Source of the DNA: a virus
Reading direction: 5' to 3' (one strand)
DNA length: 64,000 bases
IMG/VR virus record: IMGVR_UViG_3300027712_001262
Span: 1 to 64,000 of that record
Every line of letters starts with the position of its first letter. Position 1 is the first letter of the stretch. The notes beneath the pieces were generated by a model that did not search any database, was not told the origin of the DNA, and saw nothing but the letters and a program-made list of their open reading frames with translations. Shown here piece by piece: positions 32,092-41,178 of this stretch. The translations under genes and the position numbers were made by a program.

Positions 32092-32752
32092 CCACTTCTG
32101 GAAACAGAATTTCGCTAACAAATTTTTTCATTTTAGATTCTTCTACACCCATAGCAACCATACTTTTAATTACGTGAGGATTCTGCTTTTGATAATGACA
32201 ATACCGATTCTGTGCCATGTGATAATCTGCTAGATCTTGCTGTGTGTTTCCCACATGTTTTAGGTAATAATCTAATGTTCTAGTGGCTAATTCGCATAAG
32301 TTATCTAATTCTTCACCTATTCTTACATTACCTGCGGCAACCATGGCAGGACTGAATATACTACTTGCCCACTCAGGAAGGTTTCTAGGTCGTTGCCAGT
32401 TGTAATATAGTGTTTCATTAGCGAACCAATGCATCATAGGATGACTAGGATCGCCTGCTGAACTATAATCACAGAATGCACCTGTAATTTTGTTTGGACC
32501 GCATACAGCATCAAACCCAAAAATAGGACTAGAGTCGTTGAAATGTGGAAACACCGTACAATGTAGAATGTATATATTGTGACTTTCTCTATTGTCTACA
32601 ATTTCTATATGTGCTCTACGATATCGAGGACTTGCCCAAAGTTGATTATGCCACTCGTAATCTAAATTACCAGTTATCGGTTCACCGGTAGCATTGAATC
32701 GATCTTCAAACTTCTTGGCTAATTCTTCAATTTTGTCCCAAACTGCTGTCAT
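32087..32752 (-). CDS. ferredoxin-dependent bilin reductase (PcyA/PcyX type)
   Basis: 221 aa. Family signatures are the central HCTVFPHFNDSSPIFGFD strand pair and the C-terminal NRYCHYQKQNPH ... FVSEILFPE helix. These enzymes reduce biliverdin with ferredoxin electrons to phycobilins; phage PcyX makes phycoerythrobilin. It overlaps the heme oxygenase gene by 26 nt, so heme to biliverdin to bilin is encoded as one unit. Assigning the PcyX subfamily is inference. Confidence 0.85.
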   Translation of the reverse strand: MTAVWDKIEELAKKFEDRFNATGEPITGNLDYEWHNQLWASPRYRRAHIEIVDNRESHNIYILHCTVFPHFNDSSPIFGFDAVCGPNKITGAFCDYSSAGDPSHPMMHWFANETLYYNWQRPRNLPEWASSIFSPAMVAAGNVRIGEELDNLCELATRTLDYYLKHVGNTQQDLADYHMAQNRYCHYQKQNPHVIKSMVAMGVEESKMKKFVSEILFPEVV

Positions 32753-33269
32753 ATGATTCCATTATTTTAATTGCCCATTCAAAGGCTATGTTGGCTTCAA
32801 CAGCCATATCGTCTGAAAGCATAGTACGTACAGTTTTAATTAACTCAGCACGATCTTCAAACTCTAAATGTGAGTGAGGTGCTTGCACAATTTTTTTAAT
32901 CATTTGGCCGCCATGTAGATCTCCCATGTGCCATGTATAAAGATGTGCCATAATACGTTTAGGATCATCTAACGACCTTATATAACTAGCATAATCTTTA
33001 GTTATTGATTTATATGTATTAAAACTTCCTATAGGTTTATCCATAGCTTTGTAGTCGTCCATGATTAATCCTGCACGTTCAAACCCCGGTAATGCATCTA
33101 ACAATCCTGCTTGACGAGCAGCATGTTCGATCTCGTTATACCATAGTTGTTTTTGGTAAGTGAAATCTACCCATAAATCAAAAGGCAGGGTTTTTGCAAA
33201 CACTGCCTTCATAAAAGGGGTATCTTCCGCTTGTTGATGTTTTTCAGCGGTTAATTCTTTTAAGCTCAT
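32727..33269 (-). CDS. ho1: heme oxygenase
   Basis: 180 aa HO1-type all-helical protein. AEKHQQAEDTPFMK carries the proximal heme-ligand histidine region and HMGDLHGGQMIKK the distal G-x-x-x-G/S helix. It opens heme to biliverdin, Fe and CO, feeding the adjacent bilin reductase; overlapping genes make co-translation likely. Starts 10 nt after ClpS. Confidence 0.9.
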   Translation of the reverse strand: MSLKELTAEKHQQAEDTPFMKAVFAKTLPFDLWVDFTYQKQLWYNEIEHAARQAGLLDALPGFERAGLIMDDYKAMDKPIGSFNTYKSITKDYASYIRSLDDPKRIMAHLYTWHMGDLHGGQMIKKIVQAPHSHLEFEDRAELIKTVRTMLSDDMAVEANIAFEWAIKIMESYDSSLGQN

Positions 33270-33278
33270 AATATTTTC

Positions 33279-33581
33279 TCATTCTGCGGTTATCTTAATT
33301 ATCAAAGGCCAACCGTGCAGCCTTGCTAAATTGGTTCCATCTAATTGTTTTTGCTCTGCAACCTCATGAGTATATGTGCCAACAATTGCACTTTCTTCAT
33401 TATGAATTTTTAAAGTTAATTCCATTGCTGTGCTTTCATTATGCCTAAATATTAAAATTAACATTGCAATAACAAATTCCATGGGGGTGGAATTATCATT
33501 ACAAACAATAACATTAAATTTTCCAGGTTCTTTTACATTTGTAGTTTTAGACTTTTTTTCAATGATTGTATCAGTGGTCAT
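33279..33581 (-). CDS. clpS: ClpS adaptor
   Basis: 100 aa. VCNDNSTPMEFVIAML and HNEESAIVGTYTHEVAEQK match the N-degron pocket and Clp-docking parts of ClpS. It delivers N-end-rule substrates to ClpA; no clpA or clpP is here, so it would act on the host ClpAP. Sits with Hsp20 and DnaK. Confidence 0.88.
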   Translation of the reverse strand: MTTDTIIEKKSKTTNVKEPGKFNVIVCNDNSTPMEFVIAMLILIFRHNESTAMELTLKIHNEESAIVGTYTHEVAEQKQLDGTNLARLHGWPLIIKITAE

Positions 33582-33621
33582 AATTTTATTTAATTTAGTG
33601 GGGGCAAATGCCCCCGGGGGT

Positions 33622-34056
33622 TTACTCAGCTTTAATTTTTAATACACGAGGTTTTAATGCATCGGGAACAATACGCTTTAATTCAATTGTAAGCACGCCA
33701 TTCTTAATCTTACCCTCGCCAACTTCCATGTGTTCAGCTAATGTCCAGCTACGTGTGAAATCGCGGAATGAAAGTCCACGATGTAAAAACTCAGCAGTTA
33801 TATCATTGCTCTTGTCTCGAACACCCTTAACAATGAGTTGATTCTGATCAATCTCAACTGTGACTTCATCCTTAGCAAAACCTGTAACAGCGATTTCAAT
33901 CTCGTAAGAGGCATCGTCGTGTTTAACAATATTGTAAGGTGGGTAATTGTCTTTGAGTTGATTTGCAAAACGATGTTCAAAATCGTCAAACATTGAATCA
34001 AATCCTAAGAGTGCTCTGTTTAGAGCGTTGGTATCAAAACGTACTAATTGTGTCAT
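33622..34056 (-). CDS. Hsp20-family small heat shock protein
   Basis: 144 aa with an alpha-crystallin domain (YEIEIAVTGFAKDEVTVEID, then FRDFTRSWTLAEHMEVGEGKIKNGVLTIEL) and the C-terminal extension. Similar proteins are common in marine T4-like phages and stabilise virion or host proteins. A GGGGGC hairpin (33598-33614) separates it from clpS. Confidence 0.92.
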   Translation of the reverse strand: MTQLVRFDTNALNRALLGFDSMFDDFEHRFANQLKDNYPPYNIVKHDDASYEIEIAVTGFAKDEVTVEIDQNQLIVKGVRDKSNDITAEFLHRGLSFRDFTRSWTLAEHMEVGEGKIKNGVLTIELKRIVPDALKPRVLKIKAE

Positions 34057-34141
34057 AATTTTCTCCTTTAAAAGTAAGTGACAACATTGGGCACTATGCC
34101 CTAAAGTGGGACCCTTAATAGGTATCCCACGATATTATTTA

Positions 34142-36073
34142 TTAAGCAGCCTTTTTAGCTTGCTCAGTTGTTTCTTTAAAATCTACATCAACTATATTAT
34201 CATCTGCGGGTTTCTCAGACTCGCCAGATGCGGTTTTTTCTTCCTCTTCTGCTTTAAGTTTTGCAGCAGTAATAGAACCCATGCATTCGTAAAGAGTTGA
34301 AATACTTTTTTGTATTGCTTCAACATCGTCCCCCTTGACAGCATCGTTGATACCTTTGATTGCATCTTCAACCTTGGTCTTTTCTTCAGGTGGAACTTTA
34401 TCGCCGTATTTTTCAATATCATCTTTAAATCCGTGAACAGTAGATTCGGCAGTATTTCGAGCATCAACTAACGCACGTTGCGTTTTATCTGCTTCTGCAT
34501 TGAGTTCAGCATCTTTGATCATATCTTGGATTTCCGATTCACTCAAACCACTGTTAGATTTAATGGTGATTTTGTTTTCTTTACCAGTATTTTTATCTTT
34601 GGCACTTACGTGCATGATACCATTTGCGTCAATATCAAATGTAATTTCAATTTGAGGAATTCCCCGACGTGCAGGTGGAATTCCTTCTAGATTAAATTCA
34701 CCTAACAATTTGTTATGTTGTACAAACTCGCGCTCGCCTTGGAATGCTTTGATAGTAACAGCTGGCTGATTGTCGTCAGCAGTTGAAAACGTTTGTGAGG
34801 CCTTAGTAGGGATAGTTGTATTCTTTTGAATCAACTTGGCCATTACGCCACCCTGTGTTTCAATACCAAGACTCAACGGAGTAACGTCTAGCAATAAAAC
34901 GTCATTACGTCCACCACCTAGAACATCACCTTGGATAGCTGCACCTGCGGCCACTGCTTCGTCTGGGTTAACATCTTTACGTGGTGCTTTGCCAAACAAT
35001 TTTTCAACTGTTTCAACAACTTTGGGCATACGTGTCATACCACCAACGAGGATAACTTCATCGATATCACTGGCAGTAACGCCTGCATCTGCCATAGCAG
35101 TTTTACAAGGTGCAACACTACGCTGAATTAGTTCTTCAACAAGTTGTTCTAATTTAGCACGGGTGATCTTAACATTCATATGTTTCGGACCGCTTGCATC
35201 TGCTGTGATATAAGGCAAGTTAACATCTGTTTGTGCAGAACTTGAAAGTTCAATCTTGGCTTTTTCAGCAGCTTCTTTCAAACGCTGAAGCGCCAGCATG
35301 TCCTTCTTAAGATCAACGCCCGAGTCTTTCTTAAATTCATTAACCAAGAAATCCATAATACGTTGGTCAAAGTCTTCACCACCCAAGAACGTATCGCCGT
35401 TAGTACTCAGTACTTCAATTTGTTTATCGCCGTCGATGTGTGCAATTTCAATAATACTAACATCAAATGTACCACCACCCAAGTCGTAAACTGCAATCTT
35501 ACGATCTCTTTTATCAGTTTTATCAACGCCATACGCAAGAGCTGCCGCAGTTGGTTCGTTGATAATACGTAGAACTTCAAGTCCTGCAATTAAACCAGCG
35601 TCTTTAGTTGCCTGTCTTTGACTGTCATTAAAGTATGCAGGAACTGTGATAACTGCTTGTGTAACTTCGTGTCCTAGATAATCCTCTGCTGTCTTTTTCA
35701 TTTTACGTAGCACTTCTGCACTAATTTGTGGAGGTGCCAGTTTTTCATTATTCACATCTATCCAAGCATCGCCGTTTTCTGCTTCTACAATTTTGTAGGG
35801 CATTAGGTCAATGTCTTTTTGCACAGCTTCTTCTTTAAATTTACGTCCAATTAGACGTTTAGCTGCATAGATTGTATTTTTTGGATTTGTAACTGCTTGG
35901 CGTTTTGCGCTAGCACCTACAAGGATCTCATCATTGGCATATGCAACAATACTTGGGGTAGTGCGATTGCCTTCTGAATTTTCTATAATTTTTGTGACGC
36001 CATTTTCAATAACTGCCACACAGGAATTTGTAGTTCCAAGGTCGATACCTATAACATGATTTCTTTTGCTCAT
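34142..36073 (-). CDS. dnaK: DnaK chaperone (Hsp70)
   Basis: 643 aa, full length. ATPase signatures [25 protein letters not shown] and [10 protein letters not shown] are intact, followed by the substrate domain and an acidic, Lys-ended tail unlike the EEVD-type. A perfect sigma-70 promoter lies 72 nt upstream. No dnaJ or grpE is present, so host cochaperones must serve it. Full-length DnaK is rare in phages. Confidence 0.97.
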   Translation of the reverse strand: MSKRNHVIGIDLGTTNSCVAVIENGVTKIIENSEGNRTTPSIVAYANDEILVGASAKRQAVTNPKNTIYAAKRLIGRKFKEEAVQKDIDLMPYKIVEAENGDAWIDVNNEKLAPPQISAEVLRKMKKTAEDYLGHEVTQAVITVPAYFNDSQRQATKDAGLIAGLEVLRIINEPTAAALAYGVDKTDKRDRKIAVYDLGGGTFDVSIIEIAHIDGDKQIEVLSTNGDTFLGGEDFDQRIMDFLVNEFKKDSGVDLKKDMLALQRLKEAAEKAKIELSSSAQTDVNLPYITADASGPKHMNVKITRAKLEQLVEELIQRSVAPCKTAMADAGVTASDIDEVILVGGMTRMPKVVETVEKLFGKAPRKDVNPDEAVAAGAAIQGDVLGGGRNDVLLLDVTPLSLGIETQGGVMAKLIQKNTTIPTKASQTFSTADDNQPAVTIKAFQGEREFVQHNKLLGEFNLEGIPPARRGIPQIEITFDIDANGIMHVSAKDKNTGKENKITIKSNSGLSESEIQDMIKDAELNAEADKTQRALVDARNTAESTVHGFKDDIEKYGDKVPPEEKTKVEDAIKGINDAVKGDDVEAIQKSISTLYECMGSITAAKLKAEEEEKTASGESEKPADDNIVDVDFKETTEQAKKAA

Positions 36074-36144
36074 TAATTTCTCCTTAGTAAGTGAGCGGGC
36101 ATTGTGCCCATGTAAAAGCCATAAGGTCTTTTACAGCTTTATTT

Positions 36145-36173
36145 ATTATACCACTATAATAAATAATTGTCAA
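36145..36173 (-). promoter_or_regulatory. sigma-70 promoter of dnaK
   Basis: TTGACA (36168-36173), 17-nt spacer, TATAAT (36145-36150) on the minus strand. Confidence 0.85.
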
Positions 36174-36451
36174 TTGATTGTATCATCAATATGATCTGAT
36201 GCTCTTGGCACCTGATCAATAAACTTGTCTTTGTATTCTTTTTTACCTCCTTCTACATCATAGGTAGATTCGGTGTTGGCTATGGCTTTGTATATAGGGT
36301 GCAATAGTTTATCCATAATCCTACGTGCCATTTCTTCCAATACTCGATCTACATCTTTGCCCTGTGCAATCTGCATCATAGCGTGGCCGTGTTCAAACAT
36401 GCGGACACGGTTGCTCCACGATTCCATAGATTCGTTGGGATTAGGTTTCAC
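36170..36451 (-). CDS. small phage protein with GluTR-dimerisation-like segment
   Basis: 93 aa, GTG start at 36451. The segment DKLLHPIYKAI is reminiscent of the dimerisation helix of glutamyl-tRNA reductase, but catalytic domains are absent. Its end overlaps the -35 of the dnaK promoter. Function unknown. Confidence 0.6.
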   Translation of the reverse strand: MKPNPNESMESWSNRVRMFEHGHAMMQIAQGKDVDRVLEEMARRIMDKLLHPIYKAIANTESTYDVEGGKKEYKDKFIDQVPRASDHIDDTIN

Positions 36452-36455
36452 ACGG

Positions 36456-36557
36456 TCACGACCACTTTAAAATAAACATTGTAGCATCTCTAGGGTCTTT
36501 GAACAACCACTGTCCTTTCGACAACTTATATTCATCTTTGAAATACAATTTCTTATC
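36456..36557 (-). pseudogene. 3' fragment of a small paralog
   Basis: An open frame without a start codon encodes WLFKDPRDATMFILKWS at its end, matching the C-termini of 36561-36815 and 36812-37117. It appears to be a truncated family member. Confidence 0.5.
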
Positions 36558-36560
36558 TTA

Positions 36561-36815
36561 CTATACCCATTTTAAAATAAAATTAACAGCATCTTTTTTA
36601 GATTTAAAAATAAAATCTCTACCATTGCGCTCATAATTTTTAACATTTTCTTCTAGCCAATAAGTTATGTCTATTGCATGTTTATTATCTTGAAATCTTG
36701 ATATACTAACACAAGTCCAGCCTTGGGCTTTAAGCATATTCCACATAACGTCTTGATCAATTGCTTCTTGCATTTCTTTAGCAATCTTAGTTAGTATTTG
36801 ATCTTGTAAATTCAT
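36561..36815 (-). CDS. small paralog-family protein, 84 aa
   Basis: Start at 36815 forms an ATGA overlap with the previous stop. Ends FIFKSKKDAVNFILKWV, the shared family signature (F-x-F-K-x-x-x-D-A-x-x-F-x-L-x-W). Function unknown. Confidence 0.65.
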   Translation of the reverse strand: MNLQDQILTKIAKEMQEAIDQDVMWNMLKAQGWTCVSISRFQDNKHAIDITYWLEENVKNYERNGRDFIFKSKKDAVNFILKWV

Positions 36816-37117
36816 GACCATTTCAAAATAAACATAGTACGATCACGTTCATCACGGAACCAATACTTTTGATCACTACCAACCCAACGAGCGTTTTCTG
36901 TAAACCAATTACAATTGCCCATTGTTTCTATTAACCAATTGGTCATCTCTTGAAATTCTGTCGTAGAGTAGTAGTAAGGTCGAACCCAATAGGGCCATTT
37001 AAGTTGAGTATCGGCATATCCAGTTTCGAGGTATTTCGCATTTGTATAATAATAGACATCGTACGAAGAATCTATTAACATGTCTCTTGAGGCGGACAAG
37101 GCACGTTTCTTAAGCAT
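36812..37117 (-). CDS. small paralog-family protein, 101 aa
   Basis: Start taken at 37117 (8-nt overlap with the previous gene); the open frame continues upstream to 37333 but that part lies out of frame over a better-supported gene. Aromatic-rich middle and C-terminal RDERDRTMFILKWS family signature. Confidence 0.6.
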   Translation of the reverse strand: MLKKRALSASRDMLIDSSYDVYYYTNAKYLETGYADTQLKWPYWVRPYYYSTTEFQEMTNWLIETMGNCNWFTENARWVGSDQKYWFRDERDRTMFILKWS

Positions 37118-37364
37118 TGAACATCTTACCAACATGTTCCACTGCGAGTCTGTCGTCTGGAACAATTTGAGCATTCCACATGATTGCCATGACCAATGCA
37201 TCCTTGTTGCTTTCAAAGATGAAATCCATATATATCTCGTTGGCATGGGCAAAAAACTTTCCGCCAGGCAAACCAAATCGTTCGATTGCCCAAGCACAGA
37301 CGTTGCCCCACCAGACGCCCTTATCTGTTTCAATGGTCCAAGGTATTCTTACAGTGCTAGACAT
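37110..37364 (-). CDS. small paralog-family protein, 84 aa
   Basis: Starts MSSTVRIPWTIETDKGVWW and includes MDFIFESNKDALVMAIMWN, the same C-terminal module as its neighbours. ATG overlaps the previous TGA. Family seen in phages, role unknown. Confidence 0.65.
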   Translation of the reverse strand: MSSTVRIPWTIETDKGVWWGNVCAWAIERFGLPGGKFFAHANEIYMDFIFESNKDALVMAIMWNAQIVPDDRLAVEHVGKMFNA

Positions 37365-37477
37365 CATGCCTCCACAATTCTATACTGAGAGTTTGGATAA
37401 TTTTCCTGCAACCATTCCAACATACCTTCCTCACAGGGCAGTCGAATAGAATCAAATTTGTTAGTAATGTATCTCAT
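37364..37477 (-). CDS. small unknown protein, 37 aa
   Basis: ATG at 37477; stop overlaps the next start. Begins MRYITNKFDSIRLPCEEG. Coupled into the small-gene operon. Confidence 0.5.
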   Translation of the reverse strand: MRYITNKFDSIRLPCEEGMLEWLQENYPNSQYRIVEA

Positions 37478-37484
37478 TTTATCC

Positions 37485-37880
37485 TTAATATAAATGTGGT
37501 TCTACTGTGTGTTCATCTTTTAGAATCAACATGACTTCTTCTTTGCTGGTATAGATCAACCGGTGTTCTTCCAAAATACTTCTACGTTGCTCTTCATCAC
37601 AGCTGGACCAAAACAAAATCTGTTTATGACTGCCACGTGCTACTTCTGGTACTGTGCTGTCAATCCAACCCACTAAGGCCTTGAACGCAGGAACAGTATT
37701 GCCAGGATGGCTACGTCGGATTGCTTTGGCAAAGTCGTTGCACAGGATTGCCTCAAAACAGCCGCCTGGTCTAAAACCCCAGACTAGATAGTTGTAAAAC
37801 GGTTCAGCAAACTCCTCGGGCACATCCCAACGTTTAAAGGTTTGCAAGAGTTTGTTTCTACTGTGGACTGTTAGTTTCAT
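37485..37880 (-). CDS. unknown phage protein, 131 aa
   Basis: Starts MKLTVHSRNKLLQTFKRW. Soluble, no motif recognised. Overlaps the upstream gene by 4 nt. Confidence 0.65.
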   Translation of the reverse strand: MKLTVHSRNKLLQTFKRWDVPEEFAEPFYNYLVWGFRPGGCFEAILCNDFAKAIRRSHPGNTVPAFKALVGWIDSTVPEVARGSHKQILFWSSCDEEQRRSILEEHRLIYTSKEEVMLILKDEHTVEPHLY

Positions 37881-38131
37881 TCTTCAACTCCAAAATGTTT
37901 GCTAATACCATGCCCTGCTTCCAACGAAGCCATATCCCACGTGTGTCCAAGCCGCTGTCTTACTTCATCTTCTTCGTACGGACAAGGGGTTGCTCGTGCA
38001 ATGCGGGCGCATTCTTTCACAATCAACTCGGCGAACTTTTCTTTGTCAAAGATCCATCCTTCGCCACTGTTGGATGTTGGTTCAATACGAGTAGTAGCCT
38101 GTTCAGCAAGTTGTCTAATTCGTTCGTTCAT
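37877..38131 (-). CDS. MNERI-family small protein A
   Basis: 84 aa, begins MNERIRQLAEQA, contains FAELIVKECAR and ends KHFGVEE. Paralog of the next upstream gene; common in marine T4-like phages, function unknown. Confidence 0.72.
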   Translation of the reverse strand: MNERIRQLAEQATTRIEPTSNSGEGWIFDKEKFAELIVKECARIARATPCPYEEDEVRQRLGHTWDMASLEAGHGISKHFGVEE

Positions 38132-38337
38132 AGCTCAACTCCAAAATGTTTCATAAGAGCCTGATATCCGTTTGGACTAGCAGTTGCTTTACCAACAACA
38201 TCAATACATTCTTTAATAATCAACTCGGCAGTACGATTTTGAATTTCTTTGATTTTATCGTAGCCCAACGCCACCCAAGTCTCGGGCACTATCTCATCTA
38301 GCACCTGTCCTGTGATTTGTTTAATTCGTTCGTTCAT
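38128..38337 (-). CDS. MNERI-family small protein B
   Basis: 69 aa from the ATG at 38337 (MNERIKQITGQ), which overlaps the phosphoesterase stop. TAELIIKECIDVV and KHFGVEL match its neighbour. Confidence 0.72.
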   Translation of the reverse strand: MNERIKQITGQVLDEIVPETWVALGYDKIKEIQNRTAELIIKECIDVVGKATASPNGYQALMKHFGVEL

Positions 38338-38338
38338 A

Positions 38339-39166
38339 TCATACCTCAATTGTAAAGTTTGGATCAAAACCATTACCGGATTCCCATGGAATATATCCTC
38401 TGGGATTACTTATTACTCTTGTCGTTCCTATATTGTAACTTACTGGGTCATGCATGTGACCGTGAAGAAAGTATTTTATATTAGGAAAATCTAAAATAAA
38501 CTCACTCATGTCACTAGCATAGGCACCATTACTAGTAGTCTCATGTTTATACTTTTCATGTATACTCATGTAGCTAGGAGCCATATGTGTAATAATCACA
38601 AAAGGTTTATCTCTGTTCATTTCCAACACAGACTTAAAATACTGTTTGGTCTTACGATGAATAGCCACAGTATGTTCCGGTGTCAATTTATGATAGAGAC
38701 TTTTAGCAGGATAGAAGTTTTGAATAACCTTGTAGTCATTTATAAAACTTCTCATGGAATGAAGGGTAATAGGATCACCCTTGTTCATGTCGGTCCATAA
38801 TGTAGCACCCATGAACATGACACCTTCATACTCTACTACTTCATCTTCCAGAATGGTCACGTTGGGGGGCATCAAGGATTTTAAATCATTATAAGTTTTA
38901 TCCAATCTATGATTATAGAATTCGTGATTTCCTAGCACATAGAACACTTTCTTATATTTGGCACATTCGTGATAAAAGAAATCATAGGCATTCAATCCAC
39001 CGGGAGTATAAGGAACTACGCGGGTGCTGTGAAAGTCCTTTTTGAGAGTTCGGTATTCACAGATATCTCCGGCTAATATCAATAAATCTCCTCCGGGAAG
39101 TGATTGGTATCCAAATTCAAGGTGAATATCGGAAACAAGGGATGCGTTAATTTTAGTGTTTATCAT
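38339..39166 (-). CDS. metallophosphoesterase
   Basis: 275 aa calcineurin-like fold: SDIHLEF (12-18), GDICEY, GNHEF, ITHMAPS and HGHMHDP are all present. A second, unrelated-looking copy to the LpxH-like enzyme at 27976. Substrate unknown. Confidence 0.85.
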   Translation of the reverse strand: MINTKINASLVSDIHLEFGYQSLPGGDLLILAGDICEYRTLKKDFHSTRVVPYTPGGLNAYDFFYHECAKYKKVFYVLGNHEFYNHRLDKTYNDLKSLMPPNVTILEDEVVEYEGVMFMGATLWTDMNKGDPITLHSMRSFINDYKVIQNFYPAKSLYHKLTPEHTVAIHRKTKQYFKSVLEMNRDKPFVIITHMAPSYMSIHEKYKHETTSNGAYASDMSEFILDFPNIKYFLHGHMHDPVSYNIGTTRVISNPRGYIPWESGNGFDPNFTIEV

Positions 39167-39516
39167 GTTATCTTTACCTTATATGTTTCTGCTCTATCAC
39201 TATATAATTGATGACCCCGCTGTCTAATTAAGTCTGCTGTTTCTTGCGGGCATTCATTCCATTGTTTCCACCAAAATGTTTCATCCATCTCTTTGGTGCA
39301 ATCAATGGCATAGATTTCATAATGCCTGTGTGTATTAAATCTAGCCCGCAATAACAAACTTCGAACAATATTGTCAAGAGGGTTTGGTATAGTTGTTTCG
39401 TCTTTTAGTAAACGCATTGTATTATCTCTGTCAACATGTTCATACTGAGAGATGGGTATAATTGCTTCGATACCTAACCGATCCCAACTAAATATAAATG
39501 CATTTTGCGTTGACAT
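39163..39516 (-). CDS. unknown phage protein, 117 aa
   Basis: Start at 39516 (MSTQNAF); the open frame reaches 39531 but that overlaps the promoter -10 box. The ATG falls at the expected transcription start, so the mRNA would be leaderless. Confidence 0.62.
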   Translation of the reverse strand: MSTQNAFIFSWDRLGIEAIIPISQYEHVDRDNTMRLLKDETTIPNPLDNIVRSLLLRARFNTHRHYEIYAIDCTKEMDETFWWKQWNECPQETADLIRQRGHQLYSDRAETYKVKIT

Positions 39517-39522
39517 GTTAAT

Positions 39523-39551
39523 ATTATACACTCAACTAATAATTTTGTCAA
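39523..39551 (-). promoter_or_regulatory. sigma-70 promoter
   Basis: TTGACA (39546-39551), 17-nt spacer, TATAAT (39523-39528), then ATTAAC and ATG. Confidence 0.82.
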
Positions 39552-39590
39552 GTGATTCTGTCTCACTAACTACTAAAAAGGAACTGTTAC

Positions 39591-40013
39591 ATGATAGCAA
39601 AAATTAAAAAAACACTTTGGTTTGCCGCAGGGATATTATTCTTAGGTATAGCCTATATTGGTGTAATTGTTCCGGGCATCCCATGGTCTACCCCCAGTTT
39701 AATTGCCACCTATTGCTTTGCTCGTAGTAGTAAACGGTTTCATGACTACATGATAAATCATAAATTATTTGGACCTTTTATCCGAGATTGGCAAGAAGGT
39801 AGCGTATTTCCAACCAAAGGTAAATGGTTTATGTTTATTAGTATGGATGTTAGCCTTGTATTATTTTATCTAGCAACTCAAAATTGGAAAGCCACCATGG
39901 GTATGGGTATATTCTTTGCACTGATCATACTCTGGGCAAGTCGTTTGCCGGGTAGTAGGGAAGAAGCCGAACGCAGAAAAGAATCCGGCCAAAAATTGGG
40001 TTGGTTCAAATAA
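39591..40013 (+). CDS. YbaN-like (DUF454) inner-membrane protein
   Basis: 140 aa. GIAYIGVIVPGIPWSTPSLIATYCFARSSKRF (split at its proline) is the DUF454 signature, with helices at about 8-30, 82-98 and 100-120 and a basic tail. AAGGAA ribosome site. A bacterial family; unusual for a phage. It is the only plus-strand gene for many kilobases. Confidence 0.78.
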   Translation: MIAKIKKTLWFAAGILFLGIAYIGVIVPGIPWSTPSLIATYCFARSSKRFHDYMINHKLFGPFIRDWQEGSVFPTKGKWFMFISMDVSLVLFYLATQNWKATMGMGIFFALIILWASRLPGSREEAERRKESGQKLGWFK

Positions 40014-40044
40014 TGCTGATTACAATATAATTAAAAAATGTAGA

Positions 40045-40440
40045 TTACTTTGTCAAACTTGCTAGACGCTTATATTCTCTAGCAGTAGGATGCACATGAT
40101 CCTTACTTAACTCTGCAATAGATATAGACTTATCTTCAAACTTATCTGCAACAATACTCACGGCTTCGGCGGCTGTTTTATTGTTAGCGGGTAATATCCA
40201 AACTACGTGTTTAGAACCAATTACTTGTCGTAGTGCAAACAATTCTTTAAGAGTTTTGATGTTCTTAGAATCATTTGCACCCAAACTGACTACAACCGTA
40301 TTAGCATTTAGATCACCTGCAATATGCTGATCAACAAACTTGCGACTTGTAATACCTACAGTAGCATAGGCAATGCACTCCGGACGGTGTTGTGCTATAC
40401 CAACTGCGATACTATCTCCTAAGATTAGGCACCCTAACAT
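40045..40440 (-). CDS. SGNH/GDSL hydrolase
   Basis: 131 aa, small. GDSIAVG (block I Ser), LGANDS (block III) and DHVHPT (catalytic Asp/His) are visible. Might deacetylate or de-esterify a surface polymer. Confidence 0.78.
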   Translation of the reverse strand: MLGCLILGDSIAVGIAQHRPECIAYATVGITSRKFVDQHIAGDLNANTVVVSLGANDSKNIKTLKELFALRQVIGSKHVVWILPANNKTAAEAVSIVADKFEDKSISIAELSKDHVHPTAREYKRLASLTK

Positions 40441-40685
40441 TACATTTCCTTTAATTTCTTTATATCTTTATGTTTGACTATAATGATGTTGTTTATAACA
40501 TCGTTAAACTTGATTGGCAAATCTAAATGTATAGTAATACGAGGTCCTTCGATCTCATTGATCACAGTATCATTACCCACTGTACCAATGAATGGGATTT
40601 TATTCCATTTGCCAAATACTCGATCACCTAAGAAATAAGATGGCCAGTATTTGGTCTTGTTAAAATAATCAGTCTGATTTGCCAT
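40440..40685 (-). CDS. unknown phage protein, 81 aa
   Basis: Start at 40685 (MANQTDYF) chosen because the longer frame runs back over the next gene. Beta-rich with FLGDRVFGKWN; could be a small SH3-like fold. Overlaps its neighbours. Confidence 0.6.
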   Translation of the reverse strand: MANQTDYFNKTKYWPSYFLGDRVFGKWNKIPFIGTVGNDTVINEIEGPRITIHLDLPIKFNDVINNIIIVKHKDIKKLKEM

Positions 40686-40956
40686 ACGTTTCCCAACAAT
40701 TGTTCTTGTAATCCCAATGACGGCTGTCATAGATACTGATATCCAATTGATAACCAAATAGTCCTAATTCAAAACGAACACCTGCATGGTCATGTTGTAC
40801 AGTCCAATTAAACTCAATTCGAAATAGTTCCGGAGTTTTCATAAACTGAACTTCCCAGAATTTATGCTGGAAAGGAGTTTTTCCAGACTTGCACCAACGG
40901 CTCTCAAATCGATCCCACCATTTGGGATTTTGGATATTGAGATTAAGGTATATCAT
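40669..40956 (-). CDS. unknown phage protein, 95 aa
   Basis: Begins MIYLNLNIQNPKWWDRF; Trp-rich, typical of conserved but uncharacterised T4-like phage proteins. 4-nt overlap with the upstream gene. Confidence 0.68.
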   Translation of the reverse strand: MIYLNLNIQNPKWWDRFESRWCKSGKTPFQHKFWEVQFMKTPELFRIEFNWTVQHDHAGVRFELGLFGYQLDISIYDSRHWDYKNNCWETYGKSD

Positions 40957-41177
40957 ACAATGTGACCAAGCACTTGGTAAATCAACCGATCCAATTCTAT
41001 TTGGTAATCGTGATTACCTAGACGGCGTTTGAGCCAGATCTTTTCTACTAAATCTTTAATGTTTGATGGATTACTCACTTGCATTAAACCGCGTGATTCT
41101 AGTTCGTCAATCAATTCAGAGTCGTCAAACTCTTCCAAGTCAACTTCAACTTCTGTATAAACTGTTTTATAGGTCAT
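40953..41177 (-). CDS. unknown acidic protein, 74 aa
   Basis: Begins MTYKTVYTEVEVDLEEFDD, a DDELIDEL-type start frequent in phage small proteins. Follows the exonuclease by 1 nt. Confidence 0.65.
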   Translation of the reverse strand: MTYKTVYTEVEVDLEEFDDSELIDELESRGLMQVSNPSNIKDLVEKIWLKRRLGNHDYQIELDRLIYQVLGHIV

Positions 41178-41178
41178 A

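Noticed and set aside
37117-37333. N-terminal extension of the 36812 frame
   Set aside because: It lies out of frame over 37110-37364, which has a family-like sequence; the extension reads as a shadow.
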